A program made the position numbers and the translations under genes. Below the pieces are notes generated by a model that saw only the letters and a program-made list of their open reading frames with translations, had not been told where the DNA came from and searched no databases. A DNA stretch of 64,000 nucleotides from an uncultured Flavobacteriales bacterium (GTDB taxonomy: Bacteria > Bacteroidota > Bacteroidia > Flavobacteriales_G > Salibacteraceae): positions 39,780-103,779 of the forward strand of contig CALSPD010000003.1 of assembly GCA_943788145.1 (NCBI GenBank), written 5' to 3'. Shown piece after piece: positions 43,681 to 53,473 of this stretch (its first letter is position 1; every line of letters starts with the position of its first letter).

Positions 43681-44933
43681 ATCTCTCGCATTCCGAGTAG
43701 AACAATAGGATTCTCCATGTAATTACGGAAGGTCTCTAAAAACTTAGCTCCTGTTACCCCATCAACTACTCGGTGATCACAGCTTAAGGTCACCTTCATT
43801 CGGTTCCCCACCTTAATCTCTCCGTTCTTAACCACAGCCTCTTGACGAATTCCGCCAATTGCCATAATGCAACTATCTGGTGGATTTATGATAGCTGTAA
43901 ATTCTTCGATACCGAACATTCCCAAATTCGAAATGGTGAATGTATTTCCAGCCCAATCCTGAGGCTGAAGTTTTTTCGATTTCGCCCTTGAAGCATAATC
44001 CCTAACCTCCTCTGAAATAGTTGTTAATGGCTTTCCATCTGCGTGTCTAACAACAGGCACCAAAAGTCCATCTTCAACAGCGACTGCAACACCAATGTGA
44101 ACATGCTCATTATATCGGATAAAGTCGCCATACCAACCTGCGTTCACGGCAGGATGATCCTTTAAAGCAACGGCAGCTGCTTTAATAACAAAATCATTGA
44201 ATGAAATTTTTGACGGTTTTATTGCCTCATTAATAGCTGTTCGAGCATCAACTGCTCGATCCATATCTAGATCTATAGTTAGGTAAAAATGCGGAGCCGA
44301 AAACTTGCTTTCGCTCAGTCTTCGCGCAATTGTCCTGCGCATTTGAGTCGTTTCAACATCTCTTGACCGCTCAATTTGTGTCACTCCACCCTGACCATAC
44401 TTTTCAATGTCCCGCTTCACAATTCGACCACCATCACCTGTTCCTCTAATTCCTCGCAAGCTAACACCCTGCTCTTCGGCTAAACGTTTTGCCAATGGTG
44501 AAATTTTCATCCTGCCATCTGCCAACTCAACTGTTAAATCTGGTTTTGAAATTGCCTTTGGCGCCTGCTTGATTGGGGCTGGTGCGCTTTGAGCTATTGG
44601 TTTTGATGTCTCGGCTTTAACTTCCGTTTTTGATTCCGCAACGGGCGCTTTAGCAGCCTCTGCTGCTTCTTTGATGATAGCTTTAATGTCCTCACCGGGT
44701 TTTCCAACGATGGCAATGAGCGAATCTACGGGCGCAGACTTTCCAGCAGGAACTTCAATGTGAAGTAGCGTTCCAGCAGGAAACGACTCAAATTCCATAG
44801 TAGCCTTATCGGATTCTATTTCAGCTAATAAATCCCCAGCGTTTACTTTGTCTCCAACTTTTTTGTGCCATGTAGCTATAACACCCTCTAACATGGTGTC
44901 GCTCAGTTTTGGCATCTTTATGATTTCGGCCAT
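43677..44933 (-). CDS. pdhC: Pyruvate dehydrogenase E2 (dihydrolipoamide acetyltransferase)
   Basis: This 418-residue core subunit has one lipoyl domain with the lipoylated Lys in ESDKATMEF (about residue 43), then an Ala/Pro-rich linker. A peripheral-subunit-binding domain follows (KISPLAKRLAEEQGVSLRGI). The C-terminal acyltransferase domain ends in CDHRVVDGVTGAKFLETFRN, with the catalytic His and Asp. It accepts acetyl groups from E1 and passes them to CoA. It is the last gene of the porU-porV-ispF-cdd-pdhA-pdhC run, 16 bases after pdhA. E1 beta and E3 are not in the window. Confidence 0.97.
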   Translation of the reverse strand: MAEIIKMPKLSDTMLEGVIATWHKKVGDKVNAGDLLAEIESDKATMEFESFPAGTLLHIEVPAGKSAPVDSLIAIVGKPGEDIKAIIKEAAEAAKAPVAESKTEVKAETSKPIAQSAPAPIKQAPKAISKPDLTVELADGRMKISPLAKRLAEEQGVSLRGIRGTGDGGRIVKRDIEKYGQGGVTQIERSRDVETTQMRRTIARRLSESKFSAPHFYLTIDLDMDRAVDARTAINEAIKPSKISFNDFVIKAAAVALKDHPAVNAGWYGDFIRYNEHVHIGVAVAVEDGLLVPVVRHADGKPLTTISEEVRDYASRAKSKKLQPQDWAGNTFTISNLGMFGIEEFTAIINPPDSCIMAIGGIRQEAVVKNGEIKVGNRMKVTLSCDHRVVDGVTGAKFLETFRNYMENPIVLLGMREI

Positions 44934-44949
44934 TCTTTTCTTAATTCAA

Positions 44950-45981
44950 TTAATCCATGATATATGGATAGTCCTCTTGCGAGTAAACGTCATTATATAA
45001 TTCTTCCAATCCAGGAAGTGGTGAGTTTTCTGCAAACTCGATCGATTCATCGACCTTCGCTTTAACCTTTGCTTCTGCTTTTTCCACGCCTTTCTCGTCC
45101 AACCAGTCATTTTTCATGATGACATCAAGCACCTGAGCAATTGGATCTTTTTCCTTGTAATCATTGACTTCTTCTTTCGTTCTATATTTCTGAGGGTCGC
45201 TCATTGAATGACCTTTATATCGATACGTTCTTATGTCTAATAAATATGGCCCTTTTCCAGCCCGACAATGTTCAGCGGCCAAAGAAATAGCTTCATGAAC
45301 CGCCTCGACACGCATTCCATCCACACTCATGCTTGGCATATCATAGCTCAATCCGAGTTTAGACAAATCTGTCACATTAGTGGTTCTTTCAACCGAAGTA
45401 CCCATTGCGTAGTTATTGTTTTCGACTATGAAAATTGCTGGAAGCTTCCAGAGCATAGCCATATTGAAGGTCTCATGAAGTGCGCCCTGACGAACAGCAC
45501 CATCACCCATAAATGTCAAACACACATTGCTTGTTCCATTATATTTTTCAGCGAAGGCTATGCCAGCTCCCATTGGGATCTGAGCGCCTACGATGCCGTG
45601 TCCGCCCATCATGTTTAGTTCTTTGTCAAACATGTGCATAGAACCGCCCTTTCCTTTTGAGCATCCCGTTGCTTTCCCGTACAATTCAGCCATAACATAA
45701 ATGGGATCCATGCCTAGGGCAATGGGATGAGCGTGATCACGGTATGCAGTGATTATTTTATCCCCTTTCTGAATAGCAGATGCAAAACCTGCTGCAACAG
45801 CTTCTTGGCCAATGTATAAATGGCAAAATCCACCGAATTTTTGTTGAAGATAAAGATTGCCGCAAGCTTCTTCGAACCTCCTCATCATGAGCATATCCTC
45901 ATACCATTTTAGGTATTGCGCCTTCGGGAATGAAGGTTCAGACTTGTTTTCTTTCTTTGATTTTTTGGTTGCTACTGCCAT
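44950..45981 (-). CDS. pdhA: Pyruvate dehydrogenase E1 alpha subunit
   Basis: This 343-residue thiamine-diphosphate enzyme subunit decarboxylates pyruvate. The ThDP/Mg motif runs from GDGAVRQGALHETFNMA to ENNNYAMGTS (GDG...NN pattern). GHGIVGAQIPMGAGIAFAEK and YRYKGHSMSDPQKYRTKEE are typical, the latter being the phosphorylation-loop region of mitochondrial homologs. A basic N-terminal tail (KKSKKENKSEPS) precedes the fold. It is encoded with E2 immediately downstream; a pdhB gene must lie elsewhere. Expression is probably constitutive as part of the porU-led operon. Confidence 0.97.
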   Translation of the reverse strand: MAVATKKSKKENKSEPSFPKAQYLKWYEDMLMMRRFEEACGNLYLQQKFGGFCHLYIGQEAVAAGFASAIQKGDKIITAYRDHAHPIALGMDPIYVMAELYGKATGCSKGKGGSMHMFDKELNMMGGHGIVGAQIPMGAGIAFAEKYNGTSNVCLTFMGDGAVRQGALHETFNMAMLWKLPAIFIVENNNYAMGTSVERTTNVTDLSKLGLSYDMPSMSVDGMRVEAVHEAISLAAEHCRAGKGPYLLDIRTYRYKGHSMSDPQKYRTKEEVNDYKEKDPIAQVLDVIMKNDWLDEKGVEKAEAKVKAKVDESIEFAENSPLPGLEELYNDVYSQEDYPYIMD

Positions 45982-46048
45982 GGCTTCGTTTTCGTGGAGG
46001 GCAAATTTATAACATGAGAGACTAAGAAAACCCTTGAATTAAAATTCA

Positions 46049-46543
46049 TCACTTCTTTAGCTCTTTCAAATAAAAATGAAAGGGTAACAAACTTGCTGCG
46101 CTATTAAAAATCAGCACTGTTCCGCTCGTTGCACCAAGAAGTATCTGATACGGCTGATTTTGAAGCCGCTCGGATTCACACATTACTTGACGACAAATAC
46201 CACATGGCGAAACCGGCTCATTCAACTCAAACTCAACTGGGTTGGCTGAAACGGCTAGTGCAATGATTTTCTGACCTAGATAATGATCTGATATGTAGTT
46301 AAGTAAATTACGTTCGGCACAAATGCCTGCTGGGAAAGAGGCGTTTTCCTTATTGCTTGCGGTGACCATTTCACCATTAGAAAGCATAGCGGCCGCACCA
46401 ACGTGAAACTTAGAATAGGGTGCGTAAGCGAGTTTACTCGCCTCTTGTGCCGATTTCAACAATTTCTGGTTTTCGACCGACAAAGTTGAACGATCGGAGA
46501 TCAACGAATACTGAATCGTAATGCTCTTTTCGAACTCACTCAT
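46049..46543 (-). CDS. cdd: Cytidine deaminase
   Basis: This 164-residue zinc deaminase converts cytidine/deoxycytidine to uridine/deoxyuridine. The catalytic C-A-E is in PAGICAERNLLNYI (Cys about 75, Glu about 77), and the zinc ligands PCGICRQ are at about 113-119. SKFHVGAAAMLSNGE completes the fold. The length is slightly above the 130-residue tetrameric type because of an N-terminal extension. It starts 2 bases after the ispF stop and is part of the porU operon, a gene order conserved in Bacteroidota. Confidence 0.94.
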   Translation of the reverse strand: MSEFEKSITIQYSLISDRSTLSVENQKLLKSAQEASKLAYAPYSKFHVGAAAMLSNGEMVTASNKENASFPAGICAERNLLNYISDHYLGQKIIALAVSANPVEFELNEPVSPCGICRQVMCESERLQNQPYQILLGATSGTVLIFNSAASLLPFHFYLKELKK

Positions 46544-46545
46544 AG

Positions 46546-47025
46546 TTAATCTTTAAACAATAAAACTACAGCCTGAGCTTCGATACCTTCTTCGCGACCA
46601 ATAAAACCTAGTTTTTCAGAAGTCGTGGCCTTCACACCAACATCATTTGTATCTATTTGACAAAGGTTTGCGATTGATTGTTTGATCTCGAAAATTTTTG
46701 GACTTATCTTGGGTTGTTCTGAAACCACCGTGGCGTCAACATTACCCACTCGATAGCCTTTCTCAGAAACAAGTCGCATGACTTCTTTTAAGAGATTACG
46801 ACTATCCGCATTTTTAAAGGATTGATCGGTATTTGGAAAATGGAAGCCAATGTCTCTGAGCCCAGCAGCGCCCAAAATGGCATCGCAAACAGCGTGCAGT
46901 AAAACATCCGCATCAGAATGTCCGTCAGGACCCAAAGCCGACTCAAATGTAACCCCACCAAGTACACAAGGTCGTCCAGCCTTTAATTGGTGCACATCAT
47001 AACCTAAACCTACTCTAATTGTCAT
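46546..47025 (-). CDS. ispF: 2-C-methyl-D-erythritol 2,4-cyclodiphosphate synthase
   Basis: This 159-residue trimeric zinc enzyme of the MEP isoprenoid pathway turns CDP-methylerythritol 2-phosphate into the cyclodiphosphate with release of CMP. Key residues are the zinc ligands in GYDVHQL (Asp about 10, His about 12) and GHSDADVLLHAVCDAILGAA. IGFHFPNTDQSFKNADSR and TTSEKLGFIGREEGIEA are also typical. Its start overlaps the porV stop by 4 bases. Length and motifs match the family closely. Confidence 0.97.
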   Translation of the reverse strand: MTIRVGLGYDVHQLKAGRPCVLGGVTFESALGPDGHSDADVLLHAVCDAILGAAGLRDIGFHFPNTDQSFKNADSRNLLKEVMRLVSEKGYRVGNVDATVVSEQPKISPKIFEIKQSIANLCQIDTNDVGVKATTSEKLGFIGREEGIEAQAVVLLFKD

Positions 47026-48308
47026 TCTGAAGGTGGTCCGTCATTTTCTTTCTTTACATCGGCAAAATTGAATGTCAAAGTAAAGCGAAGTGTTCGTGCC
47101 AAAGGCGAAGACTGAAGGTTGGATGCTCCAAAATAAGCCGGTACTAAGTAGCTAAAATCAAGGCCAAATACGTTTAATCGAAGACCGGCCCCAACGGTAA
47201 TAAACTTCCTATTTCCCTTGGAAACATGTTCTCCATAGTATCCTAATCGAAAGGCAAACTGATCGTCATACCAATACTCTGCTCCTATACCATAGCTAAT
47301 CTCGCGAAGCTCTTCTCCGAATCGAGAACCTGGCTCAATTATAGGTGAAAGGTTGTCGTCAAAAGTGACAATACCTGGCGCATCGTAAAAGGAAGTAACT
47401 GCTCCTGAAACTGGCGGACGGGTTGGATCCATTCCAGAAGCGATGACCAAGTTTCCATTATCATCAATAAGTGCATTGCCACTGGAATCAATTTGATAAA
47501 CAGGTGGAGAAGGAACCAAATATTTGTTCAAATCAACCGCAAGGCTAATTTTATTGTAATCATCTAACATCCATGTGACGCGCGGACCGAGCCGCAAATT
47601 GATCGGCAAATAATCTCTATCCGTAGTATTGGTATAGCTGATTTTTGCGCCTAAATTGCTTACACATATTCCCCAAGCCAATGTCGCGTCCTTGCCAAAA
47701 ATGGTCATGTCATCGTTTTCGTAATACGTTCCCAAGTCAACCGCGACTGTTCGTCCAGCACCTGTTGCTGCTCCTCCCACATTCTGACCACCGGTTAAAT
47801 TCGAATTGATGTATCGCGCACCCATTCCAGCCGAAAATCTTCTTGAAAGTTTCCTGCTATAAGAAAAATCAAGTGCAAATTCATTAGGTGTGAATTGAAC
47901 AGTGTTATTTCCAAACTGATCCGTAAACTGAATGTTTCCTAACGAAAAGTATCGCATAGAGCCCGCCACTGCACTCATCTTATTGATCTTATAATAACCA
48001 GATAAGTATGAGATTGAAATATCTGGGACTAAAGCCCTTAACCAAGGTGTGTAGCTGATTGATACCCCGGCTTTATCTTGAATAAAGGCGTATTTAGATG
48101 GGTTCCAATGCTGCGATGCTCCGTCAGGCGAAGTGGAAACTCCAACATCGCCCATACCTCCACCACGAGTTTCTGGATTAATGATCAAAAATGGCACTGC
48201 GGTTGTGATGGTATTCAACTGCAACAGCCAATCTCGCGCAGTCTGCGCACCAGCTGATAATCCGACCGAACTAACAAGTAAAAAGGTAAAAAATCTTTTA
48301 AAAGACAT
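47022..48308 (-). CDS. porV: Type IX secretion outer-membrane protein PorV
   Basis: PorV (LptO) is a 428-residue outer-membrane beta-barrel of the FadL type that collects T9SS cargo from the SprA translocon and hands it to the PorU attachment complex. The signal peptide (RFFTFLLVSSVGLSAGA) precedes the conserved segment TAVPFLIINPETRGGGMGDV, a PorV hallmark. The ATG at 48308 is preferred; a 48-residue extension upstream is not conserved-looking. It lies 82 bases after porU, the usual partner order, and overlaps ispF by 4 bases. It ends with typical barrel strands (LDFSYLVPAYFG, LRFTLTFNFADV). Confidence 0.96.
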   Translation of the reverse strand: MSFKRFFTFLLVSSVGLSAGAQTARDWLLQLNTITTAVPFLIINPETRGGGMGDVGVSTSPDGASQHWNPSKYAFIQDKAGVSISYTPWLRALVPDISISYLSGYYKINKMSAVAGSMRYFSLGNIQFTDQFGNNTVQFTPNEFALDFSYSRKLSRRFSAGMGARYINSNLTGGQNVGGAATGAGRTVAVDLGTYYENDDMTIFGKDATLAWGICVSNLGAKISYTNTTDRDYLPINLRLGPRVTWMLDDYNKISLAVDLNKYLVPSPPVYQIDSSGNALIDDNGNLVIASGMDPTRPPVSGAVTSFYDAPGIVTFDDNLSPIIEPGSRFGEELREISYGIGAEYWYDDQFAFRLGYYGEHVSKGNRKFITVGAGLRLNVFGLDFSYLVPAYFGASNLQSSPLARTLRFTLTFNFADVKKENDGPPSE

Positions 48309-48390
48309 TAATTTCAAATTAAGTAGAGACTGCTTTATAGGCTCGGTATTTTTGAAAGACGGCAAATATAGCCAATAAGTTAGCTGTAGT

Positions 48391-51300
48391 TTATTTAAGA
48401 ATGACCAGTTTCTCGTAAGCCTCAACGTGCTCGCCAACTGGCGTTTTAACACTTACGCGATACACATACACACCTTTGGCAATTTGATCTCCAAAATCAT
48501 CTTTCCCGTTCCAATTGATAGGGCCAATTCGATAACCATCATTCATATAACTTCCATCTATTGACTTGACTAGCTTACCACTTACAGTGAAGATTTCTAT
48601 GCGCACTTGAAGATTTAGACCAGGCTTATTGTGTTCAAAAAAGAAATCGGTATTCGTAGTAAAAGGGTTTGGATAATTCAAAACATGATCTAGTGCAAAC
48701 TTCTGATCGTTTGCTACGATAAACTCGGTCGTTGCATCCCCAGGATTATTGTTAACGTCCCAAACTTGCAGTTTCAAAGTGTGTCTCCCTTCTTCTAATT
48801 CATTAAATGGATACCTGATTTTTCCGCTTTGATACGAATCGACATCCGACTCAAAATAATCGTTCAGCACAATAGTATTCGCACCCTTTTCGTCTAAAAC
48901 TGCCGTAATATCATGGCCAATCCCAGTCCCAACCATATTCACTCCATTTTCATCCCAAACTTCCGCATATAAATCAGGGTCTTCATTCGTCATTCCACCA
49001 AACACAAATTTGTTGTTGTTCATGAATAATTCAACCGATGGCCCATCATTATCTTGAACAGGATTGTCCGAAAGTCCACCGATCATAAAACTAAAGTCGG
49101 CTCCGCTCGCGTCATATGAACCATTTTGAGCATAAAGACTAAGCTTTCCTTGACCATATTCCCGGTTTATATCCTTAGGCACTACAAATTCAAACTCAAA
49201 GTGACCATCTTTTACGCTGGCCTTCCCTTTAAATAGGATATTTCTTCGTTCTTGGTAATAAAACACGCCTTGGCCATCATTGTTCTGACCTTGGATGGTA
49301 GAAATTTTGTCATATAAAGTCGGATAGATCAATCCATTAAAATCGGGAATAACGCTGCTATCGAGACTGGCAATGTACCCCTTAACCTTCACCTTATCCA
49401 GAGCTTTCAAGGTGTCCGGAATGCTTGTTATGATAATATTTTGCTGTGGGAATGCCAAACGCATTGCTGGATCGCCCATTAGCGCAAAACACCTTGTATT
49501 GTTACCAGCCGCTCCGGTGGATGCATTCTCAATTTTTGTTTGTCGTGTCATATCCCCCAACCTCGGCTTGTCGTGACTAAGCGCATCAAAGGCTTGACGA
49601 GTAAAGGAATGTGTTAACTGAAAATTTGGACCCGAATAAACCGCCCGAGTAGTTGTTAATAATGCAACACCTCCACCCGATGGATTAAGCATCACATATT
49701 CACCTGCCGAAGTTCTTCGCGGATCATCAAATCTTGTAAACTCACAGGTTGCTGTGATGAACAACGGAAGATTATTGAAGTTGTCCCATTTGTTGATCGT
49801 TGGAACCTCCAATACCCGCTCATGCGCCCAACCGAGTTCACCTCCGTGGCCTATGTAGTACATCATTAACGCACCCTTACCCACTCTTTTCGATATAGCC
49901 TCAGCGGCATCAGGGTATCGTTCTCCCCCAGAGCCAGATACTTGTTTATAAGCATCCAAGTAAATTTTTTGAATATTAAACTCCGGACTGAGAGAATCGG
50001 CAAGCGCCCCAAGCGTGCTTGATTGTTCCTGAAAATCAGCGCGAAATCCTTCTGGATCATCAGCTACCAACGTCACCATATTTCTCCAATCACCGAATGT
50101 GCTTTTTGAAGTCGAATAGTTCTTTATTTTCTCAACCATTCTTTGCGCCTCAGTTCTGTTTCGTGCCGGAAGCCTACCTATTGAAATATCCACTAAATCC
50201 GCTGGTGACTCCGACTCGTTATCATCAAGTAAGCCAAAATAGTCGTCAGAAACTACAGATGCCGTTGGAATTAGGCTTTCCAGAGTTTGATGTGAAGGGA
50301 CAAAATTTGAATTACCTGAAACACGGTCCTTATAATCATAGGAAGCATCCCCAAAAAGCAGCAAATATTCTAAAGGATGTTCCGTACCTTGACCACGTGC
50401 GTATATCATTCGAATAAACTCACGAATAGCTGTTATATCCTGAGCCCCGCCTGAGAATTCGTTATAAATGTCATTGACATTAATTACAGCTGTAGTAAAA
50501 CCATCAAGATCTTCATGCATTTTCGCTATTTCATCTGCATAGGTTTTAAATGACGGATGGGTAATCACCAAATAATCCATCGAGGTCAGGCTATGTAAAT
50601 TTTGATTATTAATGAACCCGATTCGATTAGGCTGCATAAATGCTTCTTCATTGAAGGCGATAAATTCTTTTAAGCTATCGGTCGCAATGTTGAATTCGAA
50701 CTTGCCAGATGTAAAAGCCAAAGGTTTGATGTCCTTCACATCAAGGACATTAGTGATATCCCACACTTTTAAATCTACATGACTATTAGAAATTACAAAC
50801 CGTGATACATTTCCAGCTCCTATAGACTTAGTATCCCTAAATTTCATACTTGGCGCAAGAAATGAAATTGACCTTCTACCACTCAATTCTATATAATCAA
50901 TCCAAGCTTGGGCGCTCGGATTATTACCATAATTGATGGCCACTTTCGTAAGAAAATCAGCATTCTTAGGCAAAATACTGATGCTTGCCGTTCCGGATTT
51001 CGCAAATTGACTCGCGTATGAACTTGGAACAGCTTTAATCAAAATCGAATCGCTGACACTACCTTGCGAGGGAAGGCTCAAAGTGACTCCCGAGCCAGAA
51101 ATTGAAACGGAGCGAAGGGCAATTCTCGCTTTCACGTTTACCTTCTCACCTAAATCGACATTTGGAATTGAAAACCCGAAATCATAAGAACTTACTAATC
51201 CTAGTTGCTCACCATACCATTCTCGACCCGATTTAATCAAATTGACATTATCCGATTCATGAAAATCGTAATAATCATATGTGGTTGACACTCTATTTGA

Positions 51301-52290
51301 TGTACTCGTTTCCTCAACGCTTGTTATCCTTTTTGGGTCGCCTACGCCACCGCTGAGGGTTATAAAGTAGTAGGCTGAATCAGAAAAATAATTATTCTGA
51401 TGACTCCAATTCTCATTTACAAAATCCCACTTCACTTGATCTTCTCCAAAAAACAAAAAATAATCGTTCCCATCGAAAATGCCATCATTTCCATCATTAA
51501 CCATTATGGGGATCTCATACAAATCATCCTGTCTGTTGATCGCATTATCTGGGGACATCATTCCCGCCTTGATTCCAAAAAGCCTGATTGAGGAGCTTGC
51601 CAAGTTGTTTGTTTGAAATCCACATTCTCGTAGATATTTTCCGGTTATTTGGTAAATTCCGTCTTCACCTGTAGAGATCTTAAACCATTCCCCTGATCCC
51701 AAAACACTGTTAGACGCCCACGATTTATCTCTCGCTCCATCGCGAGTGCCACTTTGATTGTCTGGCGAAAGAAAAATATCAAACGAAATCAGCTTTTCAT
51801 ATTTACCATTTCGTTTTCGTAAAGGTAAAATCTCCAATAAAACATAGTTTTCTCTTGCAGACTTTCGAACGGTGGACTGAATTTCAAATTCATTTCCAAT
51901 TTTGTTTCCTTCAAGCACTTGAACCTCGCCTGGAGTGAGCGCTTCCACTTCAAGCCCGCTGAGAGTGACTTCAGCTTTTAAAATATTTCCATCAATCGGA
52001 ACCAATCTATTATACATAGGTAAATACGAGTGTGGATCAATTTTCGCCTCCACAAACGACAAGTACTTATGGTTTTTATCATCATTTCCTTTTAGTTCCT
52101 GAATACCGATCCATTTTAATTCCGTGCTACCATTTTGAGTTTCGCGAGCATTAGATTCCAAGGAACTACCTGCCAATTTCAGCTGCTTTGAGCCCTGAGA
52201 CTGTCCCACAATAGGCAGATGATTTATCAACATCAAAACTGTAAAAAACAGCCCAACAGCATAAACCCTATTTTCTTTTCGACTAATCAA
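48391..52290 (-). CDS. porU: Type IX secretion sortase-like protease PorU
   Basis: PorU (1299 aa) removes the C-terminal domain from T9SS cargo and links the cargo to lipopolysaccharide or the surface. A signal peptide (VGLFFTVLMLINHLPIVGQ) starts the protein. The C25 gingipain-like catalytic domain has His in YYIGHGGELGWAHERV and Cys in FITATCEFTRFDD. Large beta-rich regions flank it. The C-terminal 90 residues form a T9SS-type domain (LNYPNPFTTNTDFFFEHN) ending in VYVYRVSVKTP-like text, as in other PorU proteins, where it is retained. The start is TTG at 52290, giving a normal signal length. It heads the six-gene minus-strand operon and is divergent from the porP-like gene. Confidence 0.96.
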   Translation of the reverse strand: MISRKENRVYAVGLFFTVLMLINHLPIVGQSQGSKQLKLAGSSLESNARETQNGSTELKWIGIQELKGNDDKNHKYLSFVEAKIDPHSYLPMYNRLVPIDGNILKAEVTLSGLEVEALTPGEVQVLEGNKIGNEFEIQSTVRKSARENYVLLEILPLRKRNGKYEKLISFDIFLSPDNQSGTRDGARDKSWASNSVLGSGEWFKISTGEDGIYQITGKYLRECGFQTNNLASSSIRLFGIKAGMMSPDNAINRQDDLYEIPIMVNDGNDGIFDGNDYFLFFGEDQVKWDFVNENWSHQNNYFSDSAYYFITLSGGVGDPKRITSVEETSTSNRVSTTYDYYDFHESDNVNLIKSGREWYGEQLGLVSSYDFGFSIPNVDLGEKVNVKARIALRSVSISGSGVTLSLPSQGSVSDSILIKAVPSSYASQFAKSGTASISILPKNADFLTKVAINYGNNPSAQAWIDYIELSGRRSISFLAPSMKFRDTKSIGAGNVSRFVISNSHVDLKVWDITNVLDVKDIKPLAFTSGKFEFNIATDSLKEFIAFNEEAFMQPNRIGFINNQNLHSLTSMDYLVITHPSFKTYADEIAKMHEDLDGFTTAVINVNDIYNEFSGGAQDITAIREFIRMIYARGQGTEHPLEYLLLFGDASYDYKDRVSGNSNFVPSHQTLESLIPTASVVSDDYFGLLDDNESESPADLVDISIGRLPARNRTEAQRMVEKIKNYSTSKSTFGDWRNMVTLVADDPEGFRADFQEQSSTLGALADSLSPEFNIQKIYLDAYKQVSGSGGERYPDAAEAISKRVGKGALMMYYIGHGGELGWAHERVLEVPTINKWDNFNNLPLFITATCEFTRFDDPRRTSAGEYVMLNPSGGGVALLTTTRAVYSGPNFQLTHSFTRQAFDALSHDKPRLGDMTRQTKIENASTGAAGNNTRCFALMGDPAMRLAFPQQNIIITSIPDTLKALDKVKVKGYIASLDSSVIPDFNGLIYPTLYDKISTIQGQNNDGQGVFYYQERRNILFKGKASVKDGHFEFEFVVPKDINREYGQGKLSLYAQNGSYDASGADFSFMIGGLSDNPVQDNDGPSVELFMNNNKFVFGGMTNEDPDLYAEVWDENGVNMVGTGIGHDITAVLDEKGANTIVLNDYFESDVDSYQSGKIRYPFNELEEGRHTLKLQVWDVNNNPGDATTEFIVANDQKFALDHVLNYPNPFTTNTDFFFEHNKPGLNLQVRIEIFTVSGKLVKSIDGSYMNDGYRIGPINWNGKDDFGDQIAKGVYVYRVSVKTPVGEHVEAYEKLVILK

Positions 52291-52443
52291 TCTATTTTGT
52301 GGTTATATTTGTATTCCTTTTTTCTCGTAAGGGAAACGAAGGTGGTAAAAAGTTATTGTCATAGCACATTAACGAATCAAGATATAACATGGTTCACGGG
52401 ATAATAATATTTGTATAATTGCGCGTCCTAGACTAATCGCAAG

Positions 52444-53403
52444 ATGAGAAGAACAATATTTCTGTTGGTAATTGGTGCGCTTTTAATGAGTTCAAACTCG
52501 TATGCTCAAGATCCTGCGTTCAGTCAATTCTATGCAAATCCATTGTATTTGAATCCGGCCCTCGCGGGTTCGGCCCAATGTCCACGTGTGATTCTAAACT
52601 ACCGCAATCAATGGCCTGGTATTCCCGCAACCTATGTCACTTACGCGGCATCGTATGACCAATATGTGGATGGAATTCAAGGTGGTATCGGACTACAGGC
52701 TTACCACGATCGTGCTGGCACGGGCATTATAAACACGAATCATGTGAGCGGCATGTACGCTTATCAGCTTGCCGTTGATAAAAACATAAGCATCAAAGCT
52801 GGTTTCCAAGCAACCTACTATCAACGATCTATCGATTGGTCACAACTAACATTTGGAGATCAAATTCATAGACGATATGGTTTTATCTATCAAACACAGG
52901 AGACTCCAATCAATAACAACGTTAACAAGCTTGATTTTTCTACGGGTATGCTGATCTTTACTCAAAAGCTTTATTTGGGATTAAGTGCGCATCATCTAAC
53001 TCAACCTGATGAATCTTTTTTCCCAGGTTCGGAGAGTAAATTACCTCGAAAATACACCGCTCATGCTGGGGCATTGATTCCAATGGACAAACAAAATCCA
53101 GACGATGGAAGCATTTCGCCAAACATAATTTATCAAAGACAAGGTGAATTCAATCATTTGAATTTAGGAATGTATGTCAACAGAGGTCCAATAACCGGTG
53201 GTGTCTGGTACAGATGGGGTGATGCATTAATCTTCCTTGTAGGCTTGTATACAGATCAGTTTCGATTTGGATATAGCTATGACGTAACTGTTTCCAGATT
53301 AGGCACACAAACACTTGGTTCTCATGAAATCTCAGTAACCATGAAGTTCCCATGTAAACAAAAGAGACGCAAGTTCAGAGACGTCCGATGTCCTCAGTTT
53401 TAA
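52444..53403 (+). CDS. PorP/SprF family type IX secretion membrane protein
   Basis: This 319-residue outer-membrane beta-barrel has a signal peptide (FLLVIGALLMSSNSYA) and the family opening QDPAFSQFYANPLYLNPALA. WPGIPATYVTYAASYDQYVD and GGIGLQAYHDRAGTGIINTN are characteristic. PorP/SprF proteins accompany specific T9SS cargo or the PorK/N ring. This copy lies between porU (divergent) and gldJ (same strand, about 70 bases further), so it probably belongs with the gliding and attachment machinery. The protein ends in a basic cluster (CKQKRRKFRDVRCPQF). Confidence 0.95.
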   Translation: MRRTIFLLVIGALLMSSNSYAQDPAFSQFYANPLYLNPALAGSAQCPRVILNYRNQWPGIPATYVTYAASYDQYVDGIQGGIGLQAYHDRAGTGIINTNHVSGMYAYQLAVDKNISIKAGFQATYYQRSIDWSQLTFGDQIHRRYGFIYQTQETPINNNVNKLDFSTGMLIFTQKLYLGLSAHHLTQPDESFFPGSESKLPRKYTAHAGALIPMDKQNPDDGSISPNIIYQRQGEFNHLNLGMYVNRGPITGGVWYRWGDALIFLVGLYTDQFRFGYSYDVTVSRLGTQTLGSHEISVTMKFPCKQKRRKFRDVRCPQF

Positions 53404-53473
53404 TAGGGCAATAATTTTTTCAGTATTTTCGTTTTCTTTTTGAATTTTAGTAACTCGATTTAATCCTTTGAGT

